DNA of 38,338 nucleotides from Candidatus Polarisedimenticolia bacterium (lineage in GTDB: Bacteria; Acidobacteriota; Polarisedimenticolia; Gp22-AA2; AA152), in assembly GCA_035764505.1 (NCBI GenBank), contig DASTZC010000113.1, positions 1 to 38,338 of the forward strand, written 5' to 3'. A model generated the notes under the pieces. The model was given only the letters and a program-made list of their open reading frames with translations. It was not told the DNA's origin and did not search any database. The first letter of the stretch is position 1. Each line of letters opens with the position of its first letter. Position numbers and translations under genes: made by a program. Shown piece after piece: positions 7,813-15,829 of this stretch.

Positions 7813-9164
7813 AGCGGGTGATCGTGGTGGGAGGCGGAATCTCCGGCCTCGCCACGGCCTATCATCTCAAGAAGCTGCGCGCCGACCTGGTGATCACCCT
7901 GTTCGAGGAGCGCGAGCGCCCGGGAGGAGTCATCGCCACCCTGAGGCGGGACGGCTTCCTGGTGGAGGGAGGCCCCGACTCCTTCATCATCCAGAAGCCT
8001 TGGGCCCTCGAGCTCTGCCGCGAGCTGGGGATCGAGGAGCGGCTCTATCCCACGGAGGCGGCGAACCGCACGGGCTATGTCCTGCACCGCGGGCGGCTGC
8101 TGCCGCTGCCCGCCGGGATGGCGCTGGGAGCACCTGCCGATCTCGGCGCCCTGGTGACGACTCGGCTCCTTTCCTGGAAAGGAAAGCTGCGCGCCGGGCT
8201 GGATCTAATCCTGCCGCGCGGCGAGGAGCGCGGCGACGAGTCGCTGGGGGGATTCCTGCGGCGCCGGCTCGGAAACGAGCTGGTGGAGCGGATTGCCGAC
8301 CCGCTGCTGGGAGGAATCCACGCGGCGCCGGCCGATCGGCTGAGCCTGCAGGCAACCTTTCCGAGACTGAAGGAGATCGAGCGCCAACACCGCAGCCTGA
8401 TCCTGGGGATGCGGCGCGCGGCCGGCCCGGCGGGGCAGAGCCCTTTCCGCACGCTCCCCGGGGGCATGGGGGAGCTGGTGGAAAGTCTGCGCGCGGCGCT
8501 CGCCGGCGTCGAAATCCGCACCGAGGCTCGGGTGGAAGAGATCGTTCCCGGCAAGGGAATCCTGACGAAGCATGACGGCATGGCCGCGCAGGCGGTGGTG
8601 GCGGCGATGCCGCCCCCTGCCGCCGCCGGGCTCTTCGCCAGGTCCTCGCCGGCGCTGTCGCAGGCGCTGCGGTCGATTCCCGCCGTCTCGACCGCGACCG
8701 TGTCCCTCGCCTATCACAGGCCCCATCCGACGGTCTCGCTGGCGGCGACCGGATTCCTGATCCCGCGCGCCGAGAAGCGCCGCATCCTGGCCTGCACCTG
8801 GTCGTCGCGCAAGTTCGCGGGCCGCGCTCCGGACGGCGATCTCCTGGTGCGCGCCTACCTGGGAGGGGAAGCGGGGGAAGAGCTGCTGAAAGGGACCGAC
8901 GAGCTACTCTCGGGGATCGCCTGCGAGGAGCTGGCGGCGATCATGGGAATCCGCGAGGCGCCGGCTTTCGCCGTCGTGCACCGCTGGCCGAAGGCGAACC
9001 CGATCCTGGAGGTCGGCCACGCGGCGAAGCTCGCCCGGATCGAGAAGCTCCTCGAGGAGTGCCCCGGAATCTTCCTTACCGGCACCGGCTATCGGGGCGT
9101 CGGCATTCCCGACTGCATCCGCGACGCGCGCGACACCGCACGCCAGATTGCCGCCGCCCTCTAG
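7809..9164 (+). CDS. hemY: FAD porphyrinogen oxidase (HemY/CgoX type)
   Basis: A 451-residue flavoprotein with the dinucleotide-binding motif VVGGGISGLATAYHL (about residues 6-20) and the C-terminal FAD-binding segment GIFLTGTGYRGVGIPDCI. It oxidises protoporphyrinogen IX or coproporphyrinogen III by six electrons using O2. The middle part has PDSFIIQKPWALELCRELG, typical of the family. It starts with GTG inside the end of hemH. With a Tyr-type ferrochelatase as partner, the coproporphyrin-dependent order (CgoX then CpfC) is more likely than the classical one, but HemQ/ChdC, the third enzyme of that route, is not in the window. No hemE or hemB neighbours are present. Confidence 0.93.
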   Translation: MKRVIVVGGGISGLATAYHLKKLRADLVITLFEERERPGGVIATLRRDGFLVEGGPDSFIIQKPWALELCRELGIEERLYPTEAANRTGYVLHRGRLLPLPAGMALGAPADLGALVTTRLLSWKGKLRAGLDLILPRGEERGDESLGGFLRRRLGNELVERIADPLLGGIHAAPADRLSLQATFPRLKEIERQHRSLILGMRRAAGPAGQSPFRTLPGGMGELVESLRAALAGVEIRTEARVEEIVPGKGILTKHDGMAAQAVVAAMPPPAAAGLFARSSPALSQALRSIPAVSTATVSLAYHRPHPTVSLAATGFLIPRAEKRRILACTWSSRKFAGRAPDGDLLVRAYLGGEAGEELLKGTDELLSGIACEELAAIMGIREAPAFAVVHRWPKANPILEVGHAAKLARIEKLLEECPGIFLTGTGYRGVGIPDCIRDARDTARQIAAAL

Positions 9165-9348
9165 TGTCGCGTACCAGGGCTCGCGTTACATTCGGCCATC
9201 GATCCATCCCGCCTCGCTGCGTTGCGTCTCGCTTGCGTACCGCATGGGTACGCGGCGCTTCGTCGTGGAGCGGCCATAGGCCGCGGCGCCTTGCGATCCG
9301 GGCGCCTCGATGGCCTCGGTGTCAACTCGATTTCTGATACGCAACACT
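9163..9348. repeat. MITE/REP-like element with terminal inverted repeats
   Basis: Between hemY and the amidohydrolase gene, AGTGTCGCGTACCA (9163-9176) is matched in inverted form by TGATACGCAACACT (9335-9348), with 12 of 14 bases the same; similarity continues weakly to about 25 bases. Inside lie an exact 9-bp inverted pair, GGCCATCGA (9194-9202) with TCGATGGCC (9307-9315), and a small hairpin with arms GCGTACC (9235-9241) and GGTACGC (9247-9253). No protein of any length fits. The left end includes the last two bases of the hemY stop codon. It may be a non-autonomous mobile repeat or a structured terminator; copy number cannot be judged from one window. Confidence 0.6.
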
Positions 9349-9377
9349 GGAAATCTCCCGCCCGTCCGATGGGCCGG

Positions 9378-10733
9378 TCACTGCAGATCCAGCTTGTAGA
9401 GCTTCCCGGCGTTCTCGCGCATCACCATCGTGGCGATTTCCTCGGCGCGCGGCCGGCTGACTTCGCCGTCGCGCATCATGTTGGTGAGCGCCATGGCCAG
9501 TGCTTCCCTGGCATTTCTGGTAGCGACCCAGGCGGACACCTCCCATCCCAGATCGGGGCCCAAGGCGGCGGCATCGGTGCCGAAGAGCACCTTCTCCGGA
9601 TAGAGGGTGAGCCAGTCGCGCAGCACCTCGGACAGCTTTCGGGGCGTGTAGAGCAGCGCCATGGCGGAGGTATCCACGTAGACGTTGGGCTTCCACAGCA
9701 TGGAGCCGGCGTGCGCCGCGTAGGCGCCGCCTCCGTGGACGATCACGAAGTCCGTGGCGCGCAGCGCCGCGTCGTTGAGCATCGGCTCGAGAAGCAACGG
9801 ATCGGCCCCGGCGGCAACGAAGAAATTGCCCGGACCGTCGAACGAGTGAATGTGGACCGCCATCCCCAATCGGCCGGCTTCGCGCGCGATGTAGCGGAAC
9901 AGGAAATCCTGCAGCAGCTTGTAGTCGGCTTTCGACGGCTCACCGGCGAAGACATGCTTCGCATAGATCCGGGCCGCAGCCTCTTCGGAAGCCTCGGCGA
10001 AGTCGAGGGAGCGCAGGAGCGCGGCCTCGAATTTCACCGCCACACAGCCATCTCTCCGCTGGGCCTCGAGGGTGGGCGTCACGACTCTCCCCAGATAGGC
10101 CTCCAGCGTCGAGGGGAGCCTTTCTACCTTCAAGTCGGACAGGTAGCGCCGCAGCAGCTTCTCCTCCAGAGGGAACAGCTTCCTGCGATCGGGCGATGCG
10201 GCGCCTTCGGCCTTAGTCGACAGCGGCAGCATGAGCGCGTCCACGTAGGATACCCATCGAAAGCGAGGGGGCGTGAGCCCCCGGCCCATCGCGATCCGGT
10301 TGGCGAGCAAGACGTGCGTGCCGACCTGGTCGAGGGCCCAGGCGGCGAAATTGTCGCCTTGCTCCTCACGGGCCCGCTGCATCGCGTCGCGCAGGGCTTT
10401 CAAGTGCTCGTCGCTCAAGTCCGCGTGGGGATAGGCGTAGAGAGCCTTGTAAGCCGCCATCCAGATCGGATTGTCGGGCCGAAGCTGTACCGGCACCTCG
10501 AACGGCAAAATCACTTCCAGCGGCAGGGCATCCTGGTCCGAATCGGACGGATCGACGCTGTTGGCATGGCTGTGGTTGTCGACGGCTCGGATTTTCCCGA
10601 TGAACGCGGTGATTTCGGAATCCACGCCTGAGGGAGACGAAAGGGTCGGCCCGCCTCGATCCGGAGGCGGCGCACAGGTCAGAGCTGCGGCGCTGAAAAC
10701 GACGATCAAGGTCGCAAGGATGCGTGCTCTCAC
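9378..10733 (-). CDS. Exported amidohydrolase-2-like metal hydrolase
   Basis: A 451-residue protein with an N-terminal export signal (about residues 1-20, ending ALTCAPPP, a poor lipobox, so lipoprotein status is uncertain). The mature part looks like a TIM-barrel amidohydrolase: NHSHAN (H54, H56) for the first metal ligands, HIHSFDG in the middle, then VHGGGAYAAHAG and LFGTDAAALGPD for the later His and the Asp. Family members cleave or decarboxylate cyclic and aromatic acids or amides; the substrate here is not readable. The GTG start at 10733 has a strong upstream CGAGGAGG. It lies 51 bp downstream of the beta-lactamase gene on the same strand, probably in one operon. Confidence 0.8.
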   Translation of the reverse strand: MRARILATLIVVFSAAALTCAPPPDRGGPTLSSPSGVDSEITAFIGKIRAVDNHSHANSVDPSDSDQDALPLEVILPFEVPVQLRPDNPIWMAAYKALYAYPHADLSDEHLKALRDAMQRAREEQGDNFAAWALDQVGTHVLLANRIAMGRGLTPPRFRWVSYVDALMLPLSTKAEGAASPDRRKLFPLEEKLLRRYLSDLKVERLPSTLEAYLGRVVTPTLEAQRRDGCVAVKFEAALLRSLDFAEASEEAAARIYAKHVFAGEPSKADYKLLQDFLFRYIAREAGRLGMAVHIHSFDGPGNFFVAAGADPLLLEPMLNDAALRATDFVIVHGGGAYAAHAGSMLWKPNVYVDTSAMALLYTPRKLSEVLRDWLTLYPEKVLFGTDAAALGPDLGWEVSAWVATRNAREALAMALTNMMRDGEVSRPRAEEIATMVMRENAGKLYKLDLQ

Positions 10734-10784
10734 AAGAGCCTCCTCGGTTCTCGGATCAGTGACGGTCGTCGAACAAGGACCTCG

Positions 10785-11666
10785 TCACGCCCCGACCCAG
10801 CCGGCGACGAGATGTCCGACGTCGGCCAGCGCGCCGTTGCGCTCTTTCTCGGGTGCGGCGGCTTCGGCCAGGTAAGCAGCGACGAGGAATGGTTTCTGTG
10901 GCGCCGGCCATACGATTGCAACGTCGTTGGTCGCGCCGTTCGCGCCCGTGCCGGTCTTGTCGCCGACGCGCCAGTGTCCGGGAAGTCCCGCGCGCAGCTT
11001 CGCGGCACCCGTCGTGCTGCCTACCAGATACCCGATCAGGCGCTTGCGTGAAGCTTGTGAGAGCTCGGAGCCCAGCAGCAGGCTTCTCAGGTTGGCCACC
11101 ATCGCCGCGGGCGTCGTCGTGTCCCGGGGATCCCCCGCCACGGCGCTGTTGAGCTCCGGCTCGATGCGATCGAGCCGTGTCACCGAATCGCCCAGGCCTC
11201 GCAGATAGGCGGTGAAGCCGCCCGGCCCGCCCACCGAGCTCAGCAGCAGGTTCGCCGCCGTGTTGTCGCTCACCTCGATGGCGGCTTCGCAAAGCTCGGA
11301 AACGCTCATGAAACCTTCCCCCAGACGGGCACGGGTGGTCGGCGCATGCTCGAGCAGGTCCTTCGCATCGTACGCGACGCGCCGTTCGAGGCGTTCCTCG
11401 CCGCGATCCACGCGCGACAGGACTTGGGCCACCAGCAGCCATTTGAAGGTGCTGCACATCGGGAAGCGCTCGTCGGGGCGGTGGACGAGCCGGCGGCCGG
11501 TGTCCACTTCGAGGGTCGCCACGCCCAGCCGCCCGCCGGCTCGCGCCTCGATTTCGTCGAGGCTCTGCGCCGCCTTCCGCGCTCCGTCGCCTGGTGCGGA
11601 CGAGCGGATGGCCAGGGGCCAGGCTAGGCCCGCCAGCGACCCGAGAATGAAGTCACGCCGCTGCAT
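10785..11666 (-). CDS. Class A beta-lactamase, Tat-exported
   Basis: A 293-residue serine beta-lactamase. All active-site motifs are intact: STFK (S72, K75; Ambler 70-73), SDN (133-135; Ambler 130-132), omega-loop RIEPELN (E169; Ambler E166) and KTG (237-239; Ambler 234-236). Cys at 71 (Ambler 69) has no partner at Ambler 238, which is Gly, so the carbapenemase-type disulfide is absent. The N-terminus MQRRDFILGSLAGLAW is a twin-arginine signal, fitting export of a folded protein. It starts 8 bp after the stop of a Cache-protein gene, so expression depends on the upstream promoter. No ampR- or blaI-like regulator is adjacent. Substrate range cannot be predicted; an intrinsic chromosomal enzyme is more likely than an acquired one, since no IS or integron is next to it. 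Confidence 0.94.
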   Translation of the reverse strand: MQRRDFILGSLAGLAWPLAIRSSAPGDGARKAAQSLDEIEARAGGRLGVATLEVDTGRRLVHRPDERFPMCSTFKWLLVAQVLSRVDRGEERLERRVAYDAKDLLEHAPTTRARLGEGFMSVSELCEAAIEVSDNTAANLLLSSVGGPGGFTAYLRGLGDSVTRLDRIEPELNSAVAGDPRDTTTPAAMVANLRSLLLGSELSQASRKRLIGYLVGSTTGAAKLRAGLPGHWRVGDKTGTGANGATNDVAIVWPAPQKPFLVAAYLAEAAAPEKERNGALADVGHLVAGWVGA

Positions 11667-11674
11667 GGAAAGGC

Positions 11675-12133
11675 TTACTTGTAGTAGCCGACCCCGCAGT
11701 TCTGTCCCAGGACCTTCGTATAGTAGGTGTGCTTCTCGAGCGGCTTTTCAGTGCCGGGGCGCGGCCACCAATAGGTGACCTCCAGGATCTTCCCCTCGGT
11801 GGCGGTTTTCATGATTTCCTTGCCGAGCGGGAATCCTTTCTTGCCCACGATGTCCGTCAGGTTCTCGCCCTTCAGGTAAGGGTGCGCCGTGATAATGCCG
11901 TCCGTGGCGTTGGCGCAGAAGACGTAGAGATCCCGATCCCTGAACCCGCCCTCGCCCTTGTTGAACATCTCCAGCGCCTTGTCCTTGTTGTCCTTCATCG
12001 CGGCCACGGCCTTCTCGAGCATCGCCTTGGCCTCCGCGGCGGTGCCGAAATCCGCTTGAGCGGCCTGTGCCGTGCTCACGGCAAGAGAAAGCAGAATTGC
12101 CATTCCGATTGCGAATACCGACTTGCGTATCAT
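11675..12133 (-). CDS. Secreted single Cache-domain protein
   Basis: A 152-residue protein with a signal peptide (ending AQAAQA, about residue 26). The rest matches the sCache_2 layout: a long helix (EAKAMLEKAVAAMKDNKDKALEMFN), GGFRDRDLYVFCAN, GIITAHPYLKGENLTDIVGKKG, and a final strand pair with YWWPRPGTEKPLEKHTYYTKV. Cache domains bind small ligands, often organic acids or amino acids, outside the cytoplasm. There is no transmembrane helix beyond the signal and no kinase or MCP part, so this is a free periplasmic binder or a partner of another sensor. A GGAGGGAGCA site precedes the ATG. It is the first gene of the unit that continues into the beta-lactamase gene. Confidence 0.85.
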   Translation of the reverse strand: MIRKSVFAIGMAILLSLAVSTAQAAQADFGTAAEAKAMLEKAVAAMKDNKDKALEMFNKGEGGFRDRDLYVFCANATDGIITAHPYLKGENLTDIVGKKGFPLGKEIMKTATEGKILEVTYWWPRPGTEKPLEKHTYYTKVLGQNCGVGYYK

Positions 12134-12285
12134 TGCTCCCTCCTCTGTTTTTCCCTTTGCCAGTCTGTCGTCACCGAACCGTAATATACAAGGTCACCGG
12201 GAGCGATCGATGCAGCTTGCGTCCGATACGTCCTTGATGCCCCGACGACCATTGAGACTCCCCAGCGGGCCATCCACATAAGCAC

Positions 12286-13092
12286 CTACTTCGCAACGGA
12301 TGCCAACAGACCGTTCGGCCTGTTGGTCTTGTTGGGCTGCTCGAACAATCTCATGACGGAATCAGCGAGGTTTACTCCCGAATTGCCTGCCACGCGAATC
12401 CCAGCCTCGCCATTCTCATCGAAGACGTTGCCCGCAACATCGGCGTGGGAGACTTGTTGAATGGCGAGCCCGTTACGACGATTCCCGCTGAGCGAATTCC
12501 CGATGATGCGGGCCGTCGACGCGCGCAGCACCGAGATCCCGTCGGCTCCGTTGCTCTTGATGATGTTGGGGCTGGGAGCCTTGTCGTCCGAGCGCAGTAC
12601 GCCGATGTGAGCCGACGAGCTGCCCATCACCATAATCCCATTCTGTTTGCATCGTTGGATCGTGGTGTTGACGATCCGTCCAAAGCTGTTTTGGGAAACC
12701 TCAATGTCGCTATGGGACGCGTTCTCGATGGTAATGCGGTCGATCACCGCCGTCGCGCCCCGGTTGATCGCGATTCCGAAAAAACCCCCGGTGATGGTGA
12801 GGCCCCTGATGGTGACCTCGCGTCCAAGAACCTGGATCGCTGGCAGGCTCGCGTCGGGCGCGTCAATCGCGGCTTTGCCCTTTCCCTCGATGGTGATGCC
12901 TTGGAGCTCCGCCTGGATGACGAGATTCTCGCGACAGGTCCCACCCACGAGAACGGTATCCCCGGGTTTCAGGCTGCGGAATGCTGGCCCCAAAGCGCTT
13001 CCAGCATCGCAATCGACATCGACCGTGGCAGCACCCATCTGTGAAGCGGGGATCAGCGCCAGGACGACGCCTAGCCACGCGCGACGGTTCAT
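12286..13092 (-). CDS. Secreted right-handed beta-helix protein
   Basis: A 268-residue protein with a signal peptide (residues 1-21) followed by a series of short strand repeats, such as VTIRGLTITGG, GIAINRGATAVIDRITIENA, DIEVSQNSFGRIVNTTI and NGLAIQQVSHADVAGNVFDENG. This is the PbH1/NosD-like pattern of a right-handed parallel beta-helix. Such proteins are often polysaccharide lyases or adhesins, but no catalytic residues can be assigned here. Its ATG overlaps the stop of the upstream alpha/beta hydrolase gene by 4 bp, so the two are co-translated. Confidence 0.8.
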   Translation of the reverse strand: MNRRAWLGVVLALIPASQMGAATVDVDCDAGSALGPAFRSLKPGDTVLVGGTCRENLVIQAELQGITIEGKGKAAIDAPDASLPAIQVLGREVTIRGLTITGGFFGIAINRGATAVIDRITIENASHSDIEVSQNSFGRIVNTTIQRCKQNGIMVMGSSSAHIGVLRSDDKAPSPNIIKSNGADGISVLRASTARIIGNSLSGNRRNGLAIQQVSHADVAGNVFDENGEAGIRVAGNSGVNLADSVMRLFEQPNKTNRPNGLLASVAK

Positions 13093-13967
13093 TTCAGGAA
13101 GCCCCGCGATTTCAGGAAACGGTCGGCCCGCTTCAAAGCCTCTGCGGAGGTGGCGGGATCCGGCTGGGGCATGCCGTCATCCGGAGTGCCCGCGGGAGTA
13201 AACAGATGACCAAACCCTTCGAAGACCTGCAGCTCGCACACATTGCCGGCGGTCCGCATACGCTCGCAGAAGCGCTTCGCGCCGCTCAGCGGTGTGACGC
13301 TGTCGACATCGCCCTGGAGAATCAACGTCGGTGGAAGCCCCTTGCGTACATGCTCATCGGGTGAGATGTCCTGGGCGGTCCCGCGACCCATCAGCAGACG
13401 CTGTGCCCAGCTGTCCGCCCTCAGCGAGACTGCGGGAGACACGAGGACGAGCGCGTCGGGCCTCGCGCTGACGTCGTCCTTGGTGCCGTCGGGGCCGAAT
13501 ATCGCCGCCGAGGCCGCGAGATGGCCTCCCGCGGACCAGCCGAAGGCGACGACGCGCTTCGAATCGATCCCCAGGGAACCTGCCTGTGCCCGCGCCCAGC
13601 GAATGACCGCACGAGCGTCGGCCATGGCCTCAATCGGGGTTGTTTGCTTCTGATCGGAGAGGCGATACTGGGCCGCGATTGCCACCATCCCGAGTTGCGC
13701 GAAATGCTTCGCGCGCGAAAACGCCCAGGCCGGTTCTCCCGTGTCCCAGCCGCCGCCATGGAACAGCACGATGGCAGACCGTCGCTTCGGACCTGTGTCC
13801 TCCGGAGAGAAGACGTAGGCCTTGAGCCGCGTTCCGTTCGGCTCCGCGTAGACATGCTCCACCGGCTCCATGGGGGTCGGTTGAGTCTGGCTCGCTGCGA
13901 TTGCGGACGCAATGAAGAGCAGGGTTACGACGAGCCACACGTTGACGAACCGCAACCGACCCTCCAT
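13089..13967 (-). CDS. Exported alpha/beta hydrolase (esterase-like)
   Basis: A 292-residue protein with an N-terminal hydrophobic export segment and the alpha/beta-hydrolase catalytic set: oxyanion motif FHGGGWD, nucleophile GWSAGG, acid in QGDVDSVTP and His in GFGHLF. The form resembles BD-FAE/hormone-sensitive-lipase type esterases. A Ser esterase of acylated sugars or aryl esters is a reasonable guess, not shown. The annotated ATG has no good ribosome site, but GGAGGG covers codons 2-3, so the TTG at 13955 (codon 5) could be the true start. It is co-translated with the beta-helix protein, which hints at joint action on an extracellular polymer (inference). Confidence 0.82.
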   Translation of the reverse strand: MEGRLRFVNVWLVVTLLFIASAIAASQTQPTPMEPVEHVYAEPNGTRLKAYVFSPEDTGPKRRSAIVLFHGGGWDTGEPAWAFSRAKHFAQLGMVAIAAQYRLSDQKQTTPIEAMADARAVIRWARAQAGSLGIDSKRVVAFGWSAGGHLAASAAIFGPDGTKDDVSARPDALVLVSPAVSLRADSWAQRLLMGRGTAQDISPDEHVRKGLPPTLILQGDVDSVTPLSGAKRFCERMRTAGNVCELQVFEGFGHLFTPAGTPDDGMPQPDPATSAEALKRADRFLKSRGFLK

Positions 13968-13990
13968 CGATTCGAAATCTGACCATTTGT

Positions 13991-14219
13991 CTCGTCAGGC
14001 TGACGCCTGCGGCTTGGCTGCGGCGCGCGAACGCCAGCGAGTCTACCTGCGTGGATGTGCCGCACGCCGTCAGCTTTAAGCGAAGGCAGCTAGCGCCCAA
14101 TCCTCGTCAGGCCGGACGGATTATGGAGCAAGAGGTGAAGGTTGAGAAGACCCTGATTTCATAAGTCGCCGGCGAATCGGCGGACGAGGCGCCTTGCCGG
14201 CCTGAGGCAGAATTCGCCG
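13991..14219. repeat. Intergenic inverted and direct repeats
   Basis: The 358-bp gap between the alpha/beta hydrolase and DUF2200 genes has no credible gene. It holds a near-perfect inverted pair, GCTGACGCCTGCGGC (13999-14013) with GCCGCACGCCGTCAGC (14059-14074). CTCGTCAGGC occurs twice in direct orientation (13991-14000 and 14103-14112). A second exact inverted pair is CGGCGAAT (14170-14177) with ATTCGCCG (14212-14219). These may be transcription terminators or remnants of a mobile repeat. The attC core bases of integrons are not seen. Confidence 0.45.
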
Positions 14220-14325
14220 CGTGGCTTGGCATGGCGAAGTCCAAAGGATTGGCCAGGAAAGGGCGAATCGCGCCGGCACTGCCCCTTCTGCGGACTGGTC
14301 GCCCTCAAGCGGTCCTTGCCGAAGC

Positions 14326-14706
14326 TCAGGCGGTTTTCGCTGTAAAGCGTGCGCCTTGGCCGCGCAGGATCCTTCCCATCGGCCGGCCCTTGGCCAGTTC
14401 ATCCACCAGCTTGTCCATATATCGGATGTTGCGCATGAGCGGGTCTTCGATCTCCTCGATGCGAACCCCGCAGATAACGCCGGTGATCTTGCTTGCGTTG
14501 GGATGGAGCGCCGGCGCATCGCGGAAGAAGGTCTCCAGATCGCTGCGCCGTTTGATCTGCTCTGCCAGGGTGTGCTGGCTGTAGCCCGTCAGCCAGCAGA
14601 TGACCTCGTCTACTTCCTTTTTCTTGCGCCCCTTGTTCTCCACTTTCTGGACATAGAGGGGATACACGCTCGCAAATGACATCTTGAAGACACGGTGCTT
14701 ATCCAT
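14326..14706 (-). CDS. DUF2200 family protein
   Basis: A 126-residue cytoplasmic protein beginning [21 protein letters not shown] and containing WLTGYSQ and [19 protein letters not shown], the hallmarks of DUF2200. No function is known for the family. The start is the ATG at 14706, where the family begins; a longer frame to 14772 adds residues unlike the family. GAGGA lies just upstream. First in a row of small minus-strand genes of accessory type. Confidence 0.9.
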   Translation of the reverse strand: MDKHRVFKMSFASVYPLYVQKVENKGRKKKEVDEVICWLTGYSQHTLAEQIKRRSDLETFFRDAPALHPNASKITGVICGVRIEEIEDPLMRNIRYMDKLVDELAKGRPMGRILRGQGARFTAKTA

Positions 14707-14781
14707 GGGTCCTCGGAGCAAGAACGATCGATCACTGCCGCCGCGTACGCCTGGCGTGTTGCCGTTCAGCACCGGCTGTCT

Positions 14782-15093
14782 TCATTCTTTCCTTGCCATC
14801 GCAACGACGTGACCAGCAGTGATCCGAGGAGGATTCGGAAGCAGGGCGGCCATGTGATGTTTTACGAAATCGGCAGCTACGCGATTTGACTCTTCCTCTG
14901 CTTGCTTATTGGTGTAAACGCTCACCGAAATCATGACGTTGTTTCCAGCGTCGGTCCAGTAGTAAGAGATGAATCCTGGGAGTTTGCTGATCAGAGGCAC
15001 GAATCCCTCTCTTACCACGCGCTCGGCTTCTTTTGGGTCGGTGACGCCTTCATATCTGCGAACGGTTAGCCATGGAAGAACAGAATTACTCAT
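14782..15093 (-). CDS. ABM-like dimeric alpha/beta-barrel protein
   Basis: A 103-residue protein with the layout of a ferredoxin-like dimeric barrel (antibiotic biosynthesis monooxygenase-like): TVRRYEG strand, helix with EAERVVREGFVPLISKLPGF, strand SYYWTDAGNNVMISVSVYTNKQ and helix EESNRVAADFVKHHM. The family includes small oxygenases and heme-degrading proteins, but no specific catalytic residues are evident. It begins at an ATG with GAGGAT upstream, 75 bp from the DUF2200 gene on the same strand. Function unknown. Confidence 0.75.
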   Translation of the reverse strand: MSNSVLPWLTVRRYEGVTDPKEAERVVREGFVPLISKLPGFISYYWTDAGNNVMISVSVYTNKQAEEESNRVAADFVKHHMAALLPNPPRITAGHVVAMARKE

Positions 15094-15194
15094 GGTGTTG
15101 ATCCTCGAAATGGGTTGATACCTTGCGGTCTCTCGAGACTACCACAGAGGTGGCCTACGAGTTCATTTTCCGAAGGCTTTTGTCCCAGCGGTGT

Positions 15195-15665
15195 CTAGGC
15201 ACGCTCAGCACCCATATTGCGTTGGATGATGGAATCCATTCCGAGGCCCGGATCAACCGGCCCCTGCGTGAACGTCAACTGGAAGCCATCAGGATCGCGG
15301 ATGCTGAAGTCGCGAGCATTCCAGGGTTGGTTCTTCGGTTCCGTTTCCAGCTTTGCACCCAGGCGGCGCGCGCGCCCGGCAACATCATCCACCCGACCTT
15401 CAAAGACTGCGAACGACAGAATGACGCCCACGCCTTTGGGCCGGTCGTCTGTCGGGCCCATCAGTTTCCGCAGCAGCAAGTCGCCGTATTTGATCCAGCG
15501 CAGGTGTACCAGGATCGGGCTACCTCCAGGACCCGGAATCGTGAAAACGTGCTTGAATCCGAGGACTTCCTGATACCAACGGACCGATACCTCAAGGTCC
15601 CGAACGACCAGCGTCGGGAACGCAGGCATCGGATAGATCTCAGATGGTGGCGTTTGTTCATCCAT
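15195..15665 (-). CDS. VOC superfamily (glyoxalase/bleomycin-resistance-like) protein
   Basis: A 156-residue protein with two beta-alpha-beta-beta-beta modules: FPTLVVRDLEVSVRWYQEVLGF in the first and a second ending WNARDFSIRDPDGFQLTF. This is the vicinal oxygen chelate fold of glyoxalase I, fosfomycin- and bleomycin-resistance proteins and dioxygenases. The substrate is not predictable from sequence. The ATG at 15665 has GGAGGACTTCC just upstream; the frame stays open to 15971, but that part is antisense to nothing useful and unlike the family. The 164 bp between this gene and the ABC ATPase gene shows nothing recognisable. Confidence 0.88.
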   Translation of the reverse strand: MDEQTPPSEIYPMPAFPTLVVRDLEVSVRWYQEVLGFKHVFTIPGPGGSPILVHLRWIKYGDLLLRKLMGPTDDRPKGVGVILSFAVFEGRVDDVAGRARRLGAKLETEPKNQPWNARDFSIRDPDGFQLTFTQGPVDPGLGMDSIIQRNMGAERA

Positions 15666-15829
15666 GGAAGTCCTCCAAATGGCGACTGCGGGATATATTC
15701 CCGGCTGCTCAGGTACCACATATCCAAGTGCTCTGCTGACACCTACCGAGGCTCGGACTTGAGCTCGATGAGGAGCGCATGGAGCTCTGTGGTACCAATG
15801 TTCTCCACTGCCTCGGGTTGGCCCTGGCT

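Noticed and set aside
10785-11666. Carbapenemase-type beta-lactamase
   Set aside because: Cys is present at Ambler 69 but Ambler 238 is Gly, so the diagnostic disulfide is absent; spectrum cannot be claimed.
14326-15665. Integron-like gene cassettes (DUF2200, ABM-like, VOC)
   Set aside because: All three proteins are of types found in cassettes, but no attC core (GTTRRRY with matching RYYYAAC) was found in the gaps, and no integrase is in the window.
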